Below are positions 8,746 to 16,699 of a stretch of 47,050 nucleotides of DNA, piece by piece. This DNA is from Deltaproteobacteria bacterium. GTDB lineage: Bacteria; Desulfobacterota; Dissulfuribacteria; Dissulfuribacterales; Dissulfuribacteraceae. The notes beneath the pieces were generated by a model. That model was not told where the DNA came from. It saw nothing but the letters and a program-made list of their open reading frames with translations, and did not search any database. Position 1 is the stretch's first letter. Each line of letters opens with the position of its first letter. Made by a program: the position numbers and the translations under genes. The stretch covers positions 1-47,050 of the forward strand of contig JALWQB010000196.1 in assembly GCA_026994795.1 (NCBI GenBank). Direction: 5' to 3'.

Positions 8746-10313
8746 GGCTTGCACGTTCTTTTAGCTCTGTCAGCATAGCAGTATTCCTGTCGCGCATACT
8801 CGGGCTTGTAAGGGAGCAGGTCCTTGCAGGGCTATTTGGGGCAGGCACCCAGATGGACGCCTTTGTAGTGGCATTTCGCATCCCGAACCTCTTGCGAGAC
8901 CTCCTTGCAGAAGGCGCTTTAAGCAGTGCATTTGTTACAGTATTCTCAGAATTTGATGAAAAACGCCCACGCCATGAGACTCTTGAGCTTGTAACATGCA
9001 CATTTTTTGCGTTTGCAACCATCCTCTCCATTATCGTATTGACAGGGTTATTTTTCTCAAGGGAGCTTGTCCTCTTAATGGCCCCTGATTTTTCAAAGAT
9101 AGAGGGAAAAGTGGCGCTTACTGTAACTCTCACAAGGATTATGTTCCCCTTTATCCTCATGGTCTCTATGGCATCCCTTTTTATGGGCATATTAAATGTA
9201 AGAAGGCACTTCTTTATCCCGTCCCTTGCATCTGCAATGTTCAACCTCTCTTCCATAATTATAGGCGGCGGGCTTTCCCTGCTGCTTCCTCAGTATGGAT
9301 ATGAGGCAATTACAGGTATGGCAATCGGGACGCTTCTTGGCGGGGCATCTCAGATGGCTATTCAGACGCCGCTTCTAAAAAAAGAGGGGATTAGCCTATT
9401 TGCCTGTCTATCCCCAGCGCTCCTTCGCAATATGTTCTTTCACCCCGGGGTAAAGAGGATAATGCTCCTTATGCTCCCTGCAGTAATAGGTATGTCTGCC
9501 ACGCAAATCAACATCTTTATAAACACCAACTTTGCATCTCAATGTATGGAGGGAAGCGTTGCATGGCTTAATTATGCCTTTAGACTCATACTCTTTCCCA
9601 TAGGGGTATTTGGCGTCGCCATCTCAATTGCATCAACGCCTGACTTTGCGAAAAGGGCAGCGCAAAATAATATGAGCGCATTCTCAGTCGCCCTTGTTGA
9701 CTCGCTTGGCCTTTCAATGACCCTTGGCGTCCCCGCCTCTTTTGGGCTATGGGTAATGGCAGAGCCAATAGTAAGGCTCATATTTGAACATGGCGCATTC
9801 TCTCAATTAGATACCCTGATGACAGCTCAGGCAGTAAGGCTTTATGCCATTGGCCTTGCCGCCTATTCAGCAGTAAAGATTATTGTCCCTGCATTTTACG
9901 CCATAAAAGACACCAAGTGGCCTGTTGCTGTGAGCTTCGCATCAGTTGTCTTAAATATCCTGATTATCCTGACAACTATTAATGAGCTGCAACATAAGGC
10001 GATTGCCCTGTCAACATCCATTACGGTTATGATTAACTTCTTTATCCTTGCAGTTGTCCTGTATAAAAAGATAGGCGGATATGATGTAAAAGGCCTTATT
10101 ATGGAGTTTTTCAAGATAGCCGTCTCATCTCTTATTATGACTGCTGTTATAAAGTCTATATTAATATGGTTTTCAGCAGATGCCCTTACTAAAATAGGGT
10201 TATTTTTGTATGTGGCGGGGCTTATAATAGCTGGCGTATTGAGCTATGGCATATGCGGTTATGCATTTAAGATAGGCGCAATAAAAAATGTTTTTTCTCT
10301 ATTTTCCCCTTGA
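8727..10313 (+). CDS. murJ: MurJ lipid II flippase
   Basis: A protein of 528 residues in the MATE/MOP exporter superfamily, with about 14 hydrophobic segments. The N-terminal RILGLVREQVLAGLFGAGTQMDAFVVAFRIPN-like stretch (residues about 23-54) is the family signature, including the substrate-contact arginines. It moves lipid II across the inner membrane for peptidoglycan synthesis. The start is GTG at 8727, behind AAAGGG, inside the last codons of cysS (19-base overlap), which suggests translational coupling. The length matches the family (about 510-530). Confidence in function is high because there is no sign of a polysaccharide flippase context. Confidence 0.94.
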   Translation: MANNILRLARSFSSVSIAVFLSRILGLVREQVLAGLFGAGTQMDAFVVAFRIPNLLRDLLAEGALSSAFVTVFSEFDEKRPRHETLELVTCTFFAFATILSIIVLTGLFFSRELVLLMAPDFSKIEGKVALTVTLTRIMFPFILMVSMASLFMGILNVRRHFFIPSLASAMFNLSSIIIGGGLSLLLPQYGYEAITGMAIGTLLGGASQMAIQTPLLKKEGISLFACLSPALLRNMFFHPGVKRIMLLMLPAVIGMSATQINIFINTNFASQCMEGSVAWLNYAFRLILFPIGVFGVAISIASTPDFAKRAAQNNMSAFSVALVDSLGLSMTLGVPASFGLWVMAEPIVRLIFEHGAFSQLDTLMTAQAVRLYAIGLAAYSAVKIIVPAFYAIKDTKWPVAVSFASVVLNILIILTTINELQHKAIALSTSITVMINFFILAVVLYKKIGGYDVKGLIMEFFKIAVSSLIMTAVIKSILIWFSADALTKIGLFLYVAGLIIAGVLSYGICGYAFKIGAIKNVFSLFSP

Positions 10314-10373
10314 ATTTTATTTTAGTTGACATTATAGTCTCTCCTAATCCTAAAAAAGGAAGGGGGGATACCC

Positions 10374-10568
10374 TTGGCTATAGTTGTTGAGGTCCAGGAT
10401 GACAACCTGGAAAAGGCTCTGAAGGCCCTCAAAAAGAAGATGCAGTTAGACGGCCTTCAAAAAGAGCTTAAGATGAGGCGCTTTTATGAAAAGCCCAGCG
10501 TAAAACGCAGAAGAAAGATGCAAGAGGCTGAAAGAAGGCGCCGCAAGGCCAGAAAAAAGAGGGGATAA
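10374..10568 (+). CDS. rpsU: Ribosomal protein bS21
   Basis: A protein of 64 residues, the usual S21 length. The N-terminus ([19 protein letters not shown]) and the very basic C-terminal tail ([21 protein letters not shown]) are typical. It is a small-subunit protein near the mRNA anti-SD region. The start is TTG, rescued by a strong AAGGAAGGGGGG site, and an unusual start for a ribosomal gene. It follows murJ by 60 bases and is closed by the terminator at 10594. Confidence 0.95.
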   Translation: MAIVVEVQDDNLEKALKALKKKMQLDGLQKELKMRRFYEKPSVKRRRKMQEAERRRRKARKKRG

Positions 10569-10593
10569 CTGACAAGATAAAAAATCGCTATAA

Positions 10594-10637
10594 AAAGGCC
10601 ATAAAGTAATGATACTTTATGGCCTTTATTTTTATTT
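10594..10637 (+). terminator. Rho-independent terminator after rpsU
   Basis: A perfect 15-bp inverted repeat, AAAGGCCATAAAGTA at 10594-10608 and its complement at 10613-10627, flanks a 4-base loop. It is followed by ATTTTTATTTT. It lies 26 bases after the rpsU stop, and its A-rich lead and T-rich tail could let it work in both directions. Confidence 0.9.
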
Positions 10638-10727
10638 GTATTGCCCCGCCATTTTACTGTACAAAGAGGCAGAAATTTTTAGAGGCAGAAAAATTGATTT
10701 CAGAATTAACAAAAAGGATGGAGAAAG

Positions 10728-10925
10728 ATGAGATTTGAGGAAAAGTATGGTGTTTGGCAAAAAAGAGAGGGGTTTTCCAGCCCAAAATCATACGACCTCA
10801 CTGGCCATCCATCGCCCTATTTATTACCTTTATACCCAGTGCGTTACAACCTTTTTTTCATCGCTACGGGGTGTGCTAATCTACACATGAATGTTTATAT
10901 GAATGTTTTTAGAACTAACTATTAG
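10728..10925 (+). pseudogene. Possible remnant of an IS transposase N-terminus
   Basis: A 65-codon frame with a plausible GGAGAAAG site begins MRFEEKYGVWQKRE. From memory this resembles the first residues of helix-turn-helix transposases of some ISNCY-type elements (MRFE..YG.WQ..). The remaining 50 residues look like no protein I know and lack the expected helix-turn-helix and DDE parts. I read it as a decayed fragment in a degenerate intergenic region (10640-11160). Two direct copies of AGAGGCAGAAA lie just upstream (about 10662-10690). It could equally be a chance frame. Confidence 0.25.
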
Positions 10926-10962
10926 CGCTGAGATAAGGCGCTTTGCTATCACTATTCCCTAC

Positions 10963-10984
10963 ATCCTGCACGGCAAAAGGGGCA
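10963..10984 (+). repeat. 22-bp repeat shared with 46100-46121
   Basis: A 22-base stretch containing CCTGCACGGCAAAAGGGG occurs identically here and at 46100-46121. A related inverted copy of its core (ACGGCAAAAGGGG) lies at 46219-46231. Both places are gene-poor, which fits the end of a mobile element or MITE. Confidence 0.6.
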
Positions 10985-11049
10985 AAAAGGCGTTAAGCTT
11001 GTTCTGCTCGAAACCCCATGATGATGACTATGGCATCTAATATTTATAG

Positions 11050-11065
11050 TGGCATCCCTTTTGCT
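11050..11065 (+). promoter_or_regulatory. Sigma-54 (-24/-12) promoter
   Basis: TGGCATCCCTTTTGCT matches the sigma-54 consensus TGGCAC-N5-TTGCW in 15 of its 16 positions if spacer bases are ignored, with exact GG-to-GC spacing. The expected start of transcription is near 11076. It lies ahead of the TPR gene, the sigma-54 activator and the flagellar genes, exactly where flagellar sigma-54 control would be expected. The TPR frame can be read back through it to a GTG at 11049, but the promoter argues for a start further downstream. Confidence 0.75.
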
Positions 11066-11162
11066 ACATAAAACAGGCATGAAATGGAGTCAAATTATAA
11101 AAAAACGAAAATTACTACATTATGTATCTGCTTTTATAGACATTATCAGGCATCTACTTATA

Positions 11163-13535
11163 ATGGCTAACATAAGGGCTATAGCGTCTAATAATATAAT
11201 GATTTCCCCAGTTCTCCTGCTTATAGTAATAAATCTATCAATTATCTTTCCAACATCACCCCTATTTAACCTGACTATTGACACGGCCCATGCTGGTTCT
11301 GACAATGAGCTGCCGCTTTTAGCTGAAGACAGGTGGCGGGAGATATACCCTGAAGTGAACCTGTTTTTAAGGGAGATGGAGGATGTGCCATCGCTTGCCC
11401 GTCGCCATGCATGGAAGATAATAAGGCTCTTAAAGGGATTTATCTATAATTATCCGCGCTCACATAAGGTGCCGGAGGCATATTATATTGTTGGCCTTGC
11501 ATATAAGCATGTAGGCTTTCTGCCCGAGGCCATCTCTCACTGGCGCATAGCAGCCAAAAAGTTTACTGGCACAAAGTGGGCTGACCTCTCCCTGCTTCAG
11601 ATCATGTATTATTATGACGAGACAGGGGCGGTAAAGAAAAAAAATAAATTTTTGCGTGAGATAATCCGTCAATATCCTGACACAATAGCGGCCAAGACTG
11701 CATGGGTCTCTATTGCTATAGATATGGTAAAACAGGGAAAGGACATAGACTTTATAGATGGGCAGGTAAGGCGTCTTGAGAAGGCTGTGCCAAACATCTC
11801 AGTAGATGTCCCGTTATATCTTGAGCTAAAGGCACGCCTTAAGGAGGCAAGGGGCGATTACAAGGGCGCAATCCCTTACTGGCTTCACTACCTCAATCTC
11901 ACCCCTCATTTAGAACGCCAGGCCCTTACCCTGTTTGAGCTTGGCGAGGCATACAGAAAGTTAAAATTGTCGCTTAAGGCGCGGAAATACTATGCCCTCT
12001 GCGCAAGGGAACATAGACGCACAAGCTATGCGCTATTCTCGCAATTCAGGCTCGCTCAATTAAGGGAGCAGGCTCAAAAGGTTGCTCCATGGAGGATGCC
12101 GAAGGAAAAGAAGGAGGGAGCGGAAATATCATCCCTACTACTGTATGAAAGGATTGTAAGGGAATATCCGCGCCACCCTATTACACAGGAGGTAGAGCTT
12201 GAATTTGCAAGGTTAAGGGTAAGGAGGGATGACCCAGTAGGCGCTATCAACCTTATAAAGATGTTCTTTTTGGGCAACCCAGAAAGTAATCTCAAGGAGG
12301 CATTTTTAAAGGTTGCAAAAGATATAAGAGAGCTAATGGAGAAAAAAAGAGGGGATGAGGCGCTTTTAAGAAATTACCTTGGGGCATCTTTAAAGATAGC
12401 AGATGAAAGTATCTTAAATAAATCCATACCTGACTTTGATAAGACCTCAAGGATTATATGGAGACATCTTATTGAAAATCTTACTAAAAATAACAAACTT
12501 TCTGACGCCGCAGATGAAATAAGGCTGTTATATGAACGCTTCCCTGACGCTAAGGGGTTTGTGCAGGAGGTATGGAAAGATTTTATTGCGCAACTACTCT
12601 TAAAAAAGAGGTTTCTCTTTACGATAAACGAGGCCAAATCCCTTCAAGACACATTCTTATCTTATGGCGATACCCAAAGGTTTGCCATCAAGAAAAAGCA
12701 AGAGGCGCTAAGGCAATATTTTTCCATGCTTCTCAAAAAAGAGGAGCCAATGACCTTGTTAAATTATTTTTATGATAATATGGATAAGATAAAAGACGCC
12801 CTTTTAAGAGAACATCTTTACAAGATAGCCCGTGCATGGTCAATGTTATATTGTCTTGATGAGGCGGGGCTGTATTTTGGCAGGGCGTATATCCAGAAAA
12901 ATCCGCCTCCGCCAGACTTTGAGGTACTGACAAACTGGCTTGACATGCTGGTAGCAAGCCATGATTTTGACAATGCAAAGATGATAATGGAAATACTTGA
13001 GGACAAATTTATTGAAAAACTTGACCCTTACTATTATCACATAAAATCTCAGTACGGTCTTAACGCAATGGACTGGGAGGCGGCGTACAGCGCGGCCTCA
13101 AAGGGGCTTTCGCTTATGCCAAAGGGAAGGCTGCGCTTAGACCTTATGGCTGACCTTATAAAGGCATCAACCCGTCTTTCAATGTGGGATGTGGCAAGAA
13201 ATACCTTTAGAGAGCTTGACAGGGAGATTGGAGATGAGACAAGAAAGTCTATACTTACCTACTGGGCTGACAATGCCTTGAGATTAAAAGAATATGAAGA
13301 GGCATTTACAATCTATAACATGCTTATGGAGCTTGACCCTAAAGACATAAAGGCTCAATTTAAGATGGCCCTCGCCCTCTTGCAGCAGGGCAGAAAAGAT
13401 GAGGCTGTAACAATGTTAAAGGCCATATCTTCAGATAGCTCCCTGTGGGGCAAAGCGGCAAAGACGTTAATAGACAACGGGGCATTTTGGGACAGGCTTC
13501 CGAAGGATATAAGAAGCGCTGTTATGGAAAAATAA
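11163..13535 (+). CDS. Exported TPR-repeat protein heading the flagellar cluster
   Basis: A protein of about 790 residues. From the ATG at 11163 it has a basic N-terminus, a hydrophobic core (ISPVLLLIVINLSIIF) and an AHA-like cleavage site, so it should be exported. The rest is helical TPR-like repeats, for example PEAYYIVGLAYKHVGFLPEA, ALTLFELGEAYRKLKLSLKA and EAFTIYNMLMELDPKDIKA. No enzyme motif is seen. The frame is open back to GTG 11049 and ATG 11079, but those lie in or at the sigma-54 promoter; 11163 has only a weak AGG upstream, so the start is uncertain. It is probably a periplasmic assembly or scaffold protein whose sigma-54 control links it to flagella. The exact role is unknown. 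Confidence 0.75.
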   Translation: MANIRAIASNNIMISPVLLLIVINLSIIFPTSPLFNLTIDTAHAGSDNELPLLAEDRWREIYPEVNLFLREMEDVPSLARRHAWKIIRLLKGFIYNYPRSHKVPEAYYIVGLAYKHVGFLPEAISHWRIAAKKFTGTKWADLSLLQIMYYYDETGAVKKKNKFLREIIRQYPDTIAAKTAWVSIAIDMVKQGKDIDFIDGQVRRLEKAVPNISVDVPLYLELKARLKEARGDYKGAIPYWLHYLNLTPHLERQALTLFELGEAYRKLKLSLKARKYYALCAREHRRTSYALFSQFRLAQLREQAQKVAPWRMPKEKKEGAEISSLLLYERIVREYPRHPITQEVELEFARLRVRRDDPVGAINLIKMFFLGNPESNLKEAFLKVAKDIRELMEKKRGDEALLRNYLGASLKIADESILNKSIPDFDKTSRIIWRHLIENLTKNNKLSDAADEIRLLYERFPDAKGFVQEVWKDFIAQLLLKKRFLFTINEAKSLQDTFLSYGDTQRFAIKKKQEALRQYFSMLLKKEEPMTLLNYFYDNMDKIKDALLREHLYKIARAWSMLYCLDEAGLYFGRAYIQKNPPPPDFEVLTNWLDMLVASHDFDNAKMIMEILEDKFIEKLDPYYYHIKSQYGLNAMDWEAAYSAASKGLSLMPKGRLRLDLMADLIKASTRLSMWDVARNTFRELDREIGDETRKSILTYWADNALRLKEYEEAFTIYNMLMELDPKDIKAQFKMALALLQQGRKDEAVTMLKAISSDSSLWGKAAKTLIDNGAFWDRLPKDIRSAVMEK

Positions 13536-13609
13536 TATCGTTTAGGATTCAGGGTCATGGATACTGACTTTGTGGCATTAAAATATCGTATCAGGAGTTT
13601 TAAGGGACA

Positions 13610-15040
13610 ATGAACCAGCAGGACATAACCTATAGGTCAAGGACGCTTATATTCTCTAAAAAGACTCAGATAAGGCTTTTTGCACAAGAGGCAATTGAGC
13701 CCCTTGGCATCCATACAACCCCATGCGACAGGGAAGAGATGTTTTATGACCTATTAGGCTCAAAGGGGTTTAATCTTGCTATAGTAGGGCATGGAACTGA
13801 TGATATAAACGCTATAGACATGCTTAAAGAGCTATCATCAAGGCGCCATATAAACCTTCCTGTCATAGTGCTTGCCTCAAGTTGCTCCATAGAGGATGCA
13901 ATAAAGATTATGCAGGCAGGCGCTGAAGACCTCCTGCTTGCCCCATGGGAACAGGAGACCGTAAGGATTGCCTGTGAAAGGGCAATTTACAACTTTCCCC
14001 TGAGACTGAAGAAAAAAAACAAAGAAAAGGCGATAAAAAAAGAGATTTCAAGGCATGGGCTTATCTATAAGAGCAAGGAGATGGAAAAGGTCGTAAAGAT
14101 AGCCAGAAATATCGCCCCCAGTAAGGCATCTGTATTGATACAGGGAGAAAGCGGCACAGGAAAGGAGGTGATGGCGCGTTTTATCCATGAAAACAGCGAC
14201 AGAAAAGACGGCCCGTTTGTAGCGCTTAACTGCGCCTCTTTGCCTGACACCCTGCTTGAAAGCGAGCTGTTTGGACATGAAAAAGGGGCGTTTACCGGGG
14301 CAATCTCAAGGAAAAAGGGCAAATTTGAACTGGCCAATCACGGCACAATACTCCTTGATGAGGTTACTGAGATGGCGTTTCAACTTCAGGCAAAGCTCTT
14401 AAGGGTCCTGCAAGAAGGCGAGGTGGACAGGGTTGGCGGCTCATCCCCTGTGCCAGTAGATGTAAGGGTCATTGCTACCACGAACAGGGATATAAAGCAG
14501 ACGATAAAAGAGGAAAAATTCAGAGAAGACCTCTACTTCAGGCTCAATGTAATACCGCTTGTGCTGCCTCCGCTGAGAGAGAGAAGGGAGGATATACCAA
14601 TACTTGCAGACTATTTTTTAAGGCAGTTTTCTGCTGAATACGGGAAAACAGGCATTAAATTTGCTTCTTCAGCTATTGAATATATGATGAAGAGGGATTG
14701 GAAGGGCAATATCAGAGAACTCAGGAATATTGTTGAAAGAGGGGTATTGCTCGCGCAAGGAGATGCTGTTGAGATACAAGACCTCTTTATTGATGAGCTA
14801 AGTGAGCTTGATGTGGATATGCAGATGGATGATGTATCAGATGGGATAGATGCCCAAAATGATATTCCTTCCATACCGCAAGATACGTTTAACCTCGGGG
14901 ATATTGAGAGAGAAGTCATAAAAATGGCGCTTAAAAAGACAGAGGGCAACAGGACCCATGCTGCAAAACTTTTGGGCATAAGCGTCAGGACATTGAGAAA
15001 TAAGCTTGCAGAATACAGAAAGATGGGGCTTGTATTATGA
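13610..15040 (+). CDS. Sigma-54-dependent activator with degenerate receiver (flagellar regulator)
   Basis: A protein of 476 residues. Residues 8-125 have the receiver fold, but the acidic pair is replaced (LIFSKKTQIR) and the phospho-acceptor Asp position reads AIVGHGTDD, so normal phosphorylation looks impossible. Residues 145-380 are a complete AAA+ domain: Walker A GESGTGKE (179-186), GAFTGA (226-231) for sigma-54 contact, ILLDE Walker B and FREDLYFRLN arginine finger. Residues about 435-472 are a Fis-type helix-turn-helix (NRTHAAKLLGISVRTLRNKL). By position and form it is an FlrC/FleQ/FlgR-like activator of flagellar genes. Its stop overlaps the flgB start (ATGA), so it is in the same operon. 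Confidence 0.93.
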   Translation: MNQQDITYRSRTLIFSKKTQIRLFAQEAIEPLGIHTTPCDREEMFYDLLGSKGFNLAIVGHGTDDINAIDMLKELSSRRHINLPVIVLASSCSIEDAIKIMQAGAEDLLLAPWEQETVRIACERAIYNFPLRLKKKNKEKAIKKEISRHGLIYKSKEMEKVVKIARNIAPSKASVLIQGESGTGKEVMARFIHENSDRKDGPFVALNCASLPDTLLESELFGHEKGAFTGAISRKKGKFELANHGTILLDEVTEMAFQLQAKLLRVLQEGEVDRVGGSSPVPVDVRVIATTNRDIKQTIKEEKFREDLYFRLNVIPLVLPPLRERREDIPILADYFLRQFSAEYGKTGIKFASSAIEYMMKRDWKGNIRELRNIVERGVLLAQGDAVEIQDLFIDELSELDVDMQMDDVSDGIDAQNDIPSIPQDTFNLGDIEREVIKMALKKTEGNRTHAAKLLGISVRTLRNKLAEYRKMGLVL

Positions 15041-15459
15041 AGACGCTATTTGGAAAGGGCTTTGACATACTTGAAAAGGCCATATCCATCAGGACAAAGA
15101 GAAATACTGTCCTTAGCTCAAACATAGCAAATGTGGACACCCCAGGCTATAAGGCAAAGGACATACCATTTGAAAGGGTTATGGCCCAATACTTGCAGGG
15201 AGAAAAGAGAGACGGCCTTGAACTGACGCGGACGCAGGGCGCTCATCTTCCAAGGGACTATAGAGACGACCCGTTCTCAGAAAAGAGGCAGGGGATAGTT
15301 GTAGAGTCAATGGAGCGGGGCACGCCCAACAGCGTGGATATTGATGTTGAGATGGCGAAGCTATCTGAGAACAATCTTCAGTATCAGACATCAGTTCAGC
15401 TCCTCATACGCCGTCTTGAAGGGTTAAAGACAGCAATTACCGAAGGAGGTAAGCCATAA
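15037..15459 (+). CDS. flgB: Flagellar basal-body rod protein FlgB
   Basis: A protein of 140 residues, the usual length. The N-terminal rod/hook signature RNTVLSSNIANVDTPGYKAKD is present in the expected place (about residues 21-41), and the C-terminal helix ENNLQYQTSVQLLIRRLEGLKTAI matches proximal-rod proteins. It forms the proximal rod in the periplasm after export through the flagellar type III system. It overlaps the regulator by 4 bases and touches flgC (TAATG), so translation is probably coupled. Confidence 0.95.
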   Translation: MKTLFGKGFDILEKAISIRTKRNTVLSSNIANVDTPGYKAKDIPFERVMAQYLQGEKRDGLELTRTQGAHLPRDYRDDPFSEKRQGIVVESMERGTPNSVDIDVEMAKLSENNLQYQTSVQLLIRRLEGLKTAITEGGKP

Positions 15460-15965
15460 TGAACCTGTTTTCAGCTATTGAGATAAGCGCAAGGGGGCTT
15501 TCAGCAGAGAGGACAAGGGTAAACATTGCGTCAATGAACCTTGCAAACGCCCATGTTACCCGCACAATAGATGGCGGGCCTTACAGGGCAAAGTCTGTGA
15601 TATTTGAGGCAGTTCCATATAAGCCAAATGCGGATGAGGTTCAAGACGAGCTAAAAGAGCTTGATGAATTTGATGGCATAGACAAGATAAAAGAGGCCTC
15701 ATTTGATACGGTGTTAAAGGATGAGATGGAAAAGGTTCAGGTCGTAAAGGTTGCAAGGGTGGTAGATAACCCTGACCCATTTAAAGAGGTATATGACCCA
15801 ACTCACCCTGATGCGGATGAAAGGGGCATTGTAAGGCTTCCTAATGTGAATGTAGTTGAGGAGATGGTTGACCTTATGACGGCATCAAGGGCATATGAGG
15901 CAGGGGTTACAGCGCTGAATACCGCAAAACAGATGGCGTCAAAGGCGCTTGAGATAGGAAGATAG
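15459..15965 (+). CDS. flgC: Flagellar basal-body rod protein FlgC
   Basis: A protein of 168 residues. The N-terminal part FSAIEISARGLSAERTRVNIASMNLANAHVTRT and the C-terminal NVNVVEEMVDLMTASRAYEAGVTALNTAK-type helix (given in parts here) are the conserved FlgC ends. A middle region rich in Asp/Glu (EVQDELKELDEFDGID) is longer than in E. coli FlgC (134 residues), which is common outside the enterics. It is a proximal-rod subunit exported by the flagellar apparatus. The start codon overlaps the flgB stop by one base. Confidence 0.95.
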   Translation: MNLFSAIEISARGLSAERTRVNIASMNLANAHVTRTIDGGPYRAKSVIFEAVPYKPNADEVQDELKELDEFDGIDKIKEASFDTVLKDEMEKVQVVKVARVVDNPDPFKEVYDPTHPDADERGIVRLPNVNVVEEMVDLMTASRAYEAGVTALNTAKQMASKALEIGR

Positions 15966-15980
15966 TGGGCAGATAAAAAA

Positions 15981-16280
15981 ATGAAGGTGATGAAATTACA
16001 GGACATTGAAAACGCAATTAAAAAAATAAAGCCTGAGTTAGAGCAGAAATTCGGTATAAAAAAGATAGGAATATTTGGGTCATACAGCAAAGGATTAGCG
16101 AATGAAGAGAGCGACATTGACCTTATTGTTGATATTAAGCATCCAATAGGACTTATAAGATTTATACAGATAGAACAATATTTGACAGATATATTAAACA
16201 GGAAGGTAGATTTATTAACATTTCAAGGCATAAAGCCATATATAAAGCAGGATATATTGAAAGATATAAAATATGTCTAA
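15981..16280 (+). CDS. MNT-type minimal nucleotidyltransferase (MntA antitoxin-like), inserted in flagellar operon
   Basis: A protein of 99 residues with the pol-beta superfamily motif GSYSKGLANEESDID, an exact GSX10DXD (G33, S34, D45, D47), and a third Asp in KVDLLTF. MNT proteins of the MntA/HEPN toxin-antitoxin type AMPylate and neutralise the HEPN ribonuclease encoded next to them (established knowledge). Here it sits between flgC and fliE, where no flagellar gene of this kind belongs, and its sequence is visibly more AT-rich and Ile/Lys-rich than its neighbours, suggesting transfer. No intact HEPN gene follows; see the remnant at 16273. The start ATG at 15981 may be replaced by the ATG two codons later (MKVMK). 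Confidence 0.88.
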   Translation: MKVMKLQDIENAIKKIKPELEQKFGIKKIGIFGSYSKGLANEESDIDLIVDIKHPIGLIRFIQIEQYLTDILNRKVDLLTFQGIKPYIKQDILKDIKYV

Positions 16281-16367
16281 GCAAAATAGAAAAATCGCAT
16301 ATTATTTTTTAGACATTTTTTAAAACAAGAGATTTTAAAGATAAAAGAAAGAGAATTTAAATCCTAA
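16273..16367 (+). pseudogene. Possible HEPN toxin remnant after the MNT gene
   Basis: An ATG at 16273 overlaps the end of the MNT gene, as a HEPN toxin gene often does, and reads MSKQNRKIAYYFLDIF before a stop at 16321. In the next frame KQEILKIKEREFKS continues to 16367. HEPN/DUF86 proteins commonly begin MSK-R---L-DIL--I--I, so this 95-base, very AT-rich stretch could be the remains of a largely deleted toxin. The match is short and rests on memory of the family, so it may be plain intergenic DNA. Confidence 0.3.
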
Positions 16368-16390
16368 CAAGTTGATAAAAGGACGATACT

Positions 16391-16699
16391 ATGAGCACAT
16401 CCATCAACTCCATTAAGACATCTTTACTAAATGGCCCAAGGCCTTTTTCCCTTGAACCGCAGGATGGGGAAGGAAAGGTAAGGGGCTTTCAGGACATGCT
16501 GAAGGATGCGGTGAGCGCCGTAAATGAGAGGATGAACAAGGCAGAAGATATGTCAACAAGGCTTACGCTTGGAGAGCCCCTTGACATAGCTGATGTAATG
16601 ACTGCCATGACAAAGGCGTCTATTTCGTTTCAGCTCCTTACTCAGGTGAGAAACAAGGCCCTTAGCGCCTATGAAGAGATAATGAGGATGCAGGTATAA
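16391..16699 (+). CDS. fliE: Flagellar MS-ring/rod adaptor FliE
   Basis: A protein of 102 residues, the normal FliE length. The C-terminal half, FQDMLKDAVSAVNERMNKAEDMS and DVMTAMTKASISFQLLTQVRNKALSAYEEIMRMQV (split here), is the conserved FliE pattern. It connects the MS ring to the rod. The ATG is 110 bases after the MNT gene, and its own stop overlaps the fliF start (TAATG). Confidence 0.93.
   Translation: MSTSINSIKTSLLNGPRPFSLEPQDGEGKVRGFQDMLKDAVSAVNERMNKAEDMSTRLTLGEPLDIADVMTAMTKASISFQLLTQVRNKALSAYEEIMRMQV

Noticed and set aside
10326-10360. TTGACA upstream of rpsU as a sigma-70 promoter
   Set aside because: No acceptable -10 at 16-18 bases, and the start of transcription would fall on the ribosome binding site.
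10963-11040. c-di-GMP-I (GEMM) riboswitch, because of CACGGCAAA
   Set aside because: The second conserved half (GGGACGCAAAGCC-type) and the paired helices are missing.
11049-11162. Longer N-terminus of the TPR protein from GTG 11049
   Set aside because: The GTG lies within the sigma-54 promoter, so it cannot be in the transcript from that promoter, and a proper signal peptide begins at 11163.
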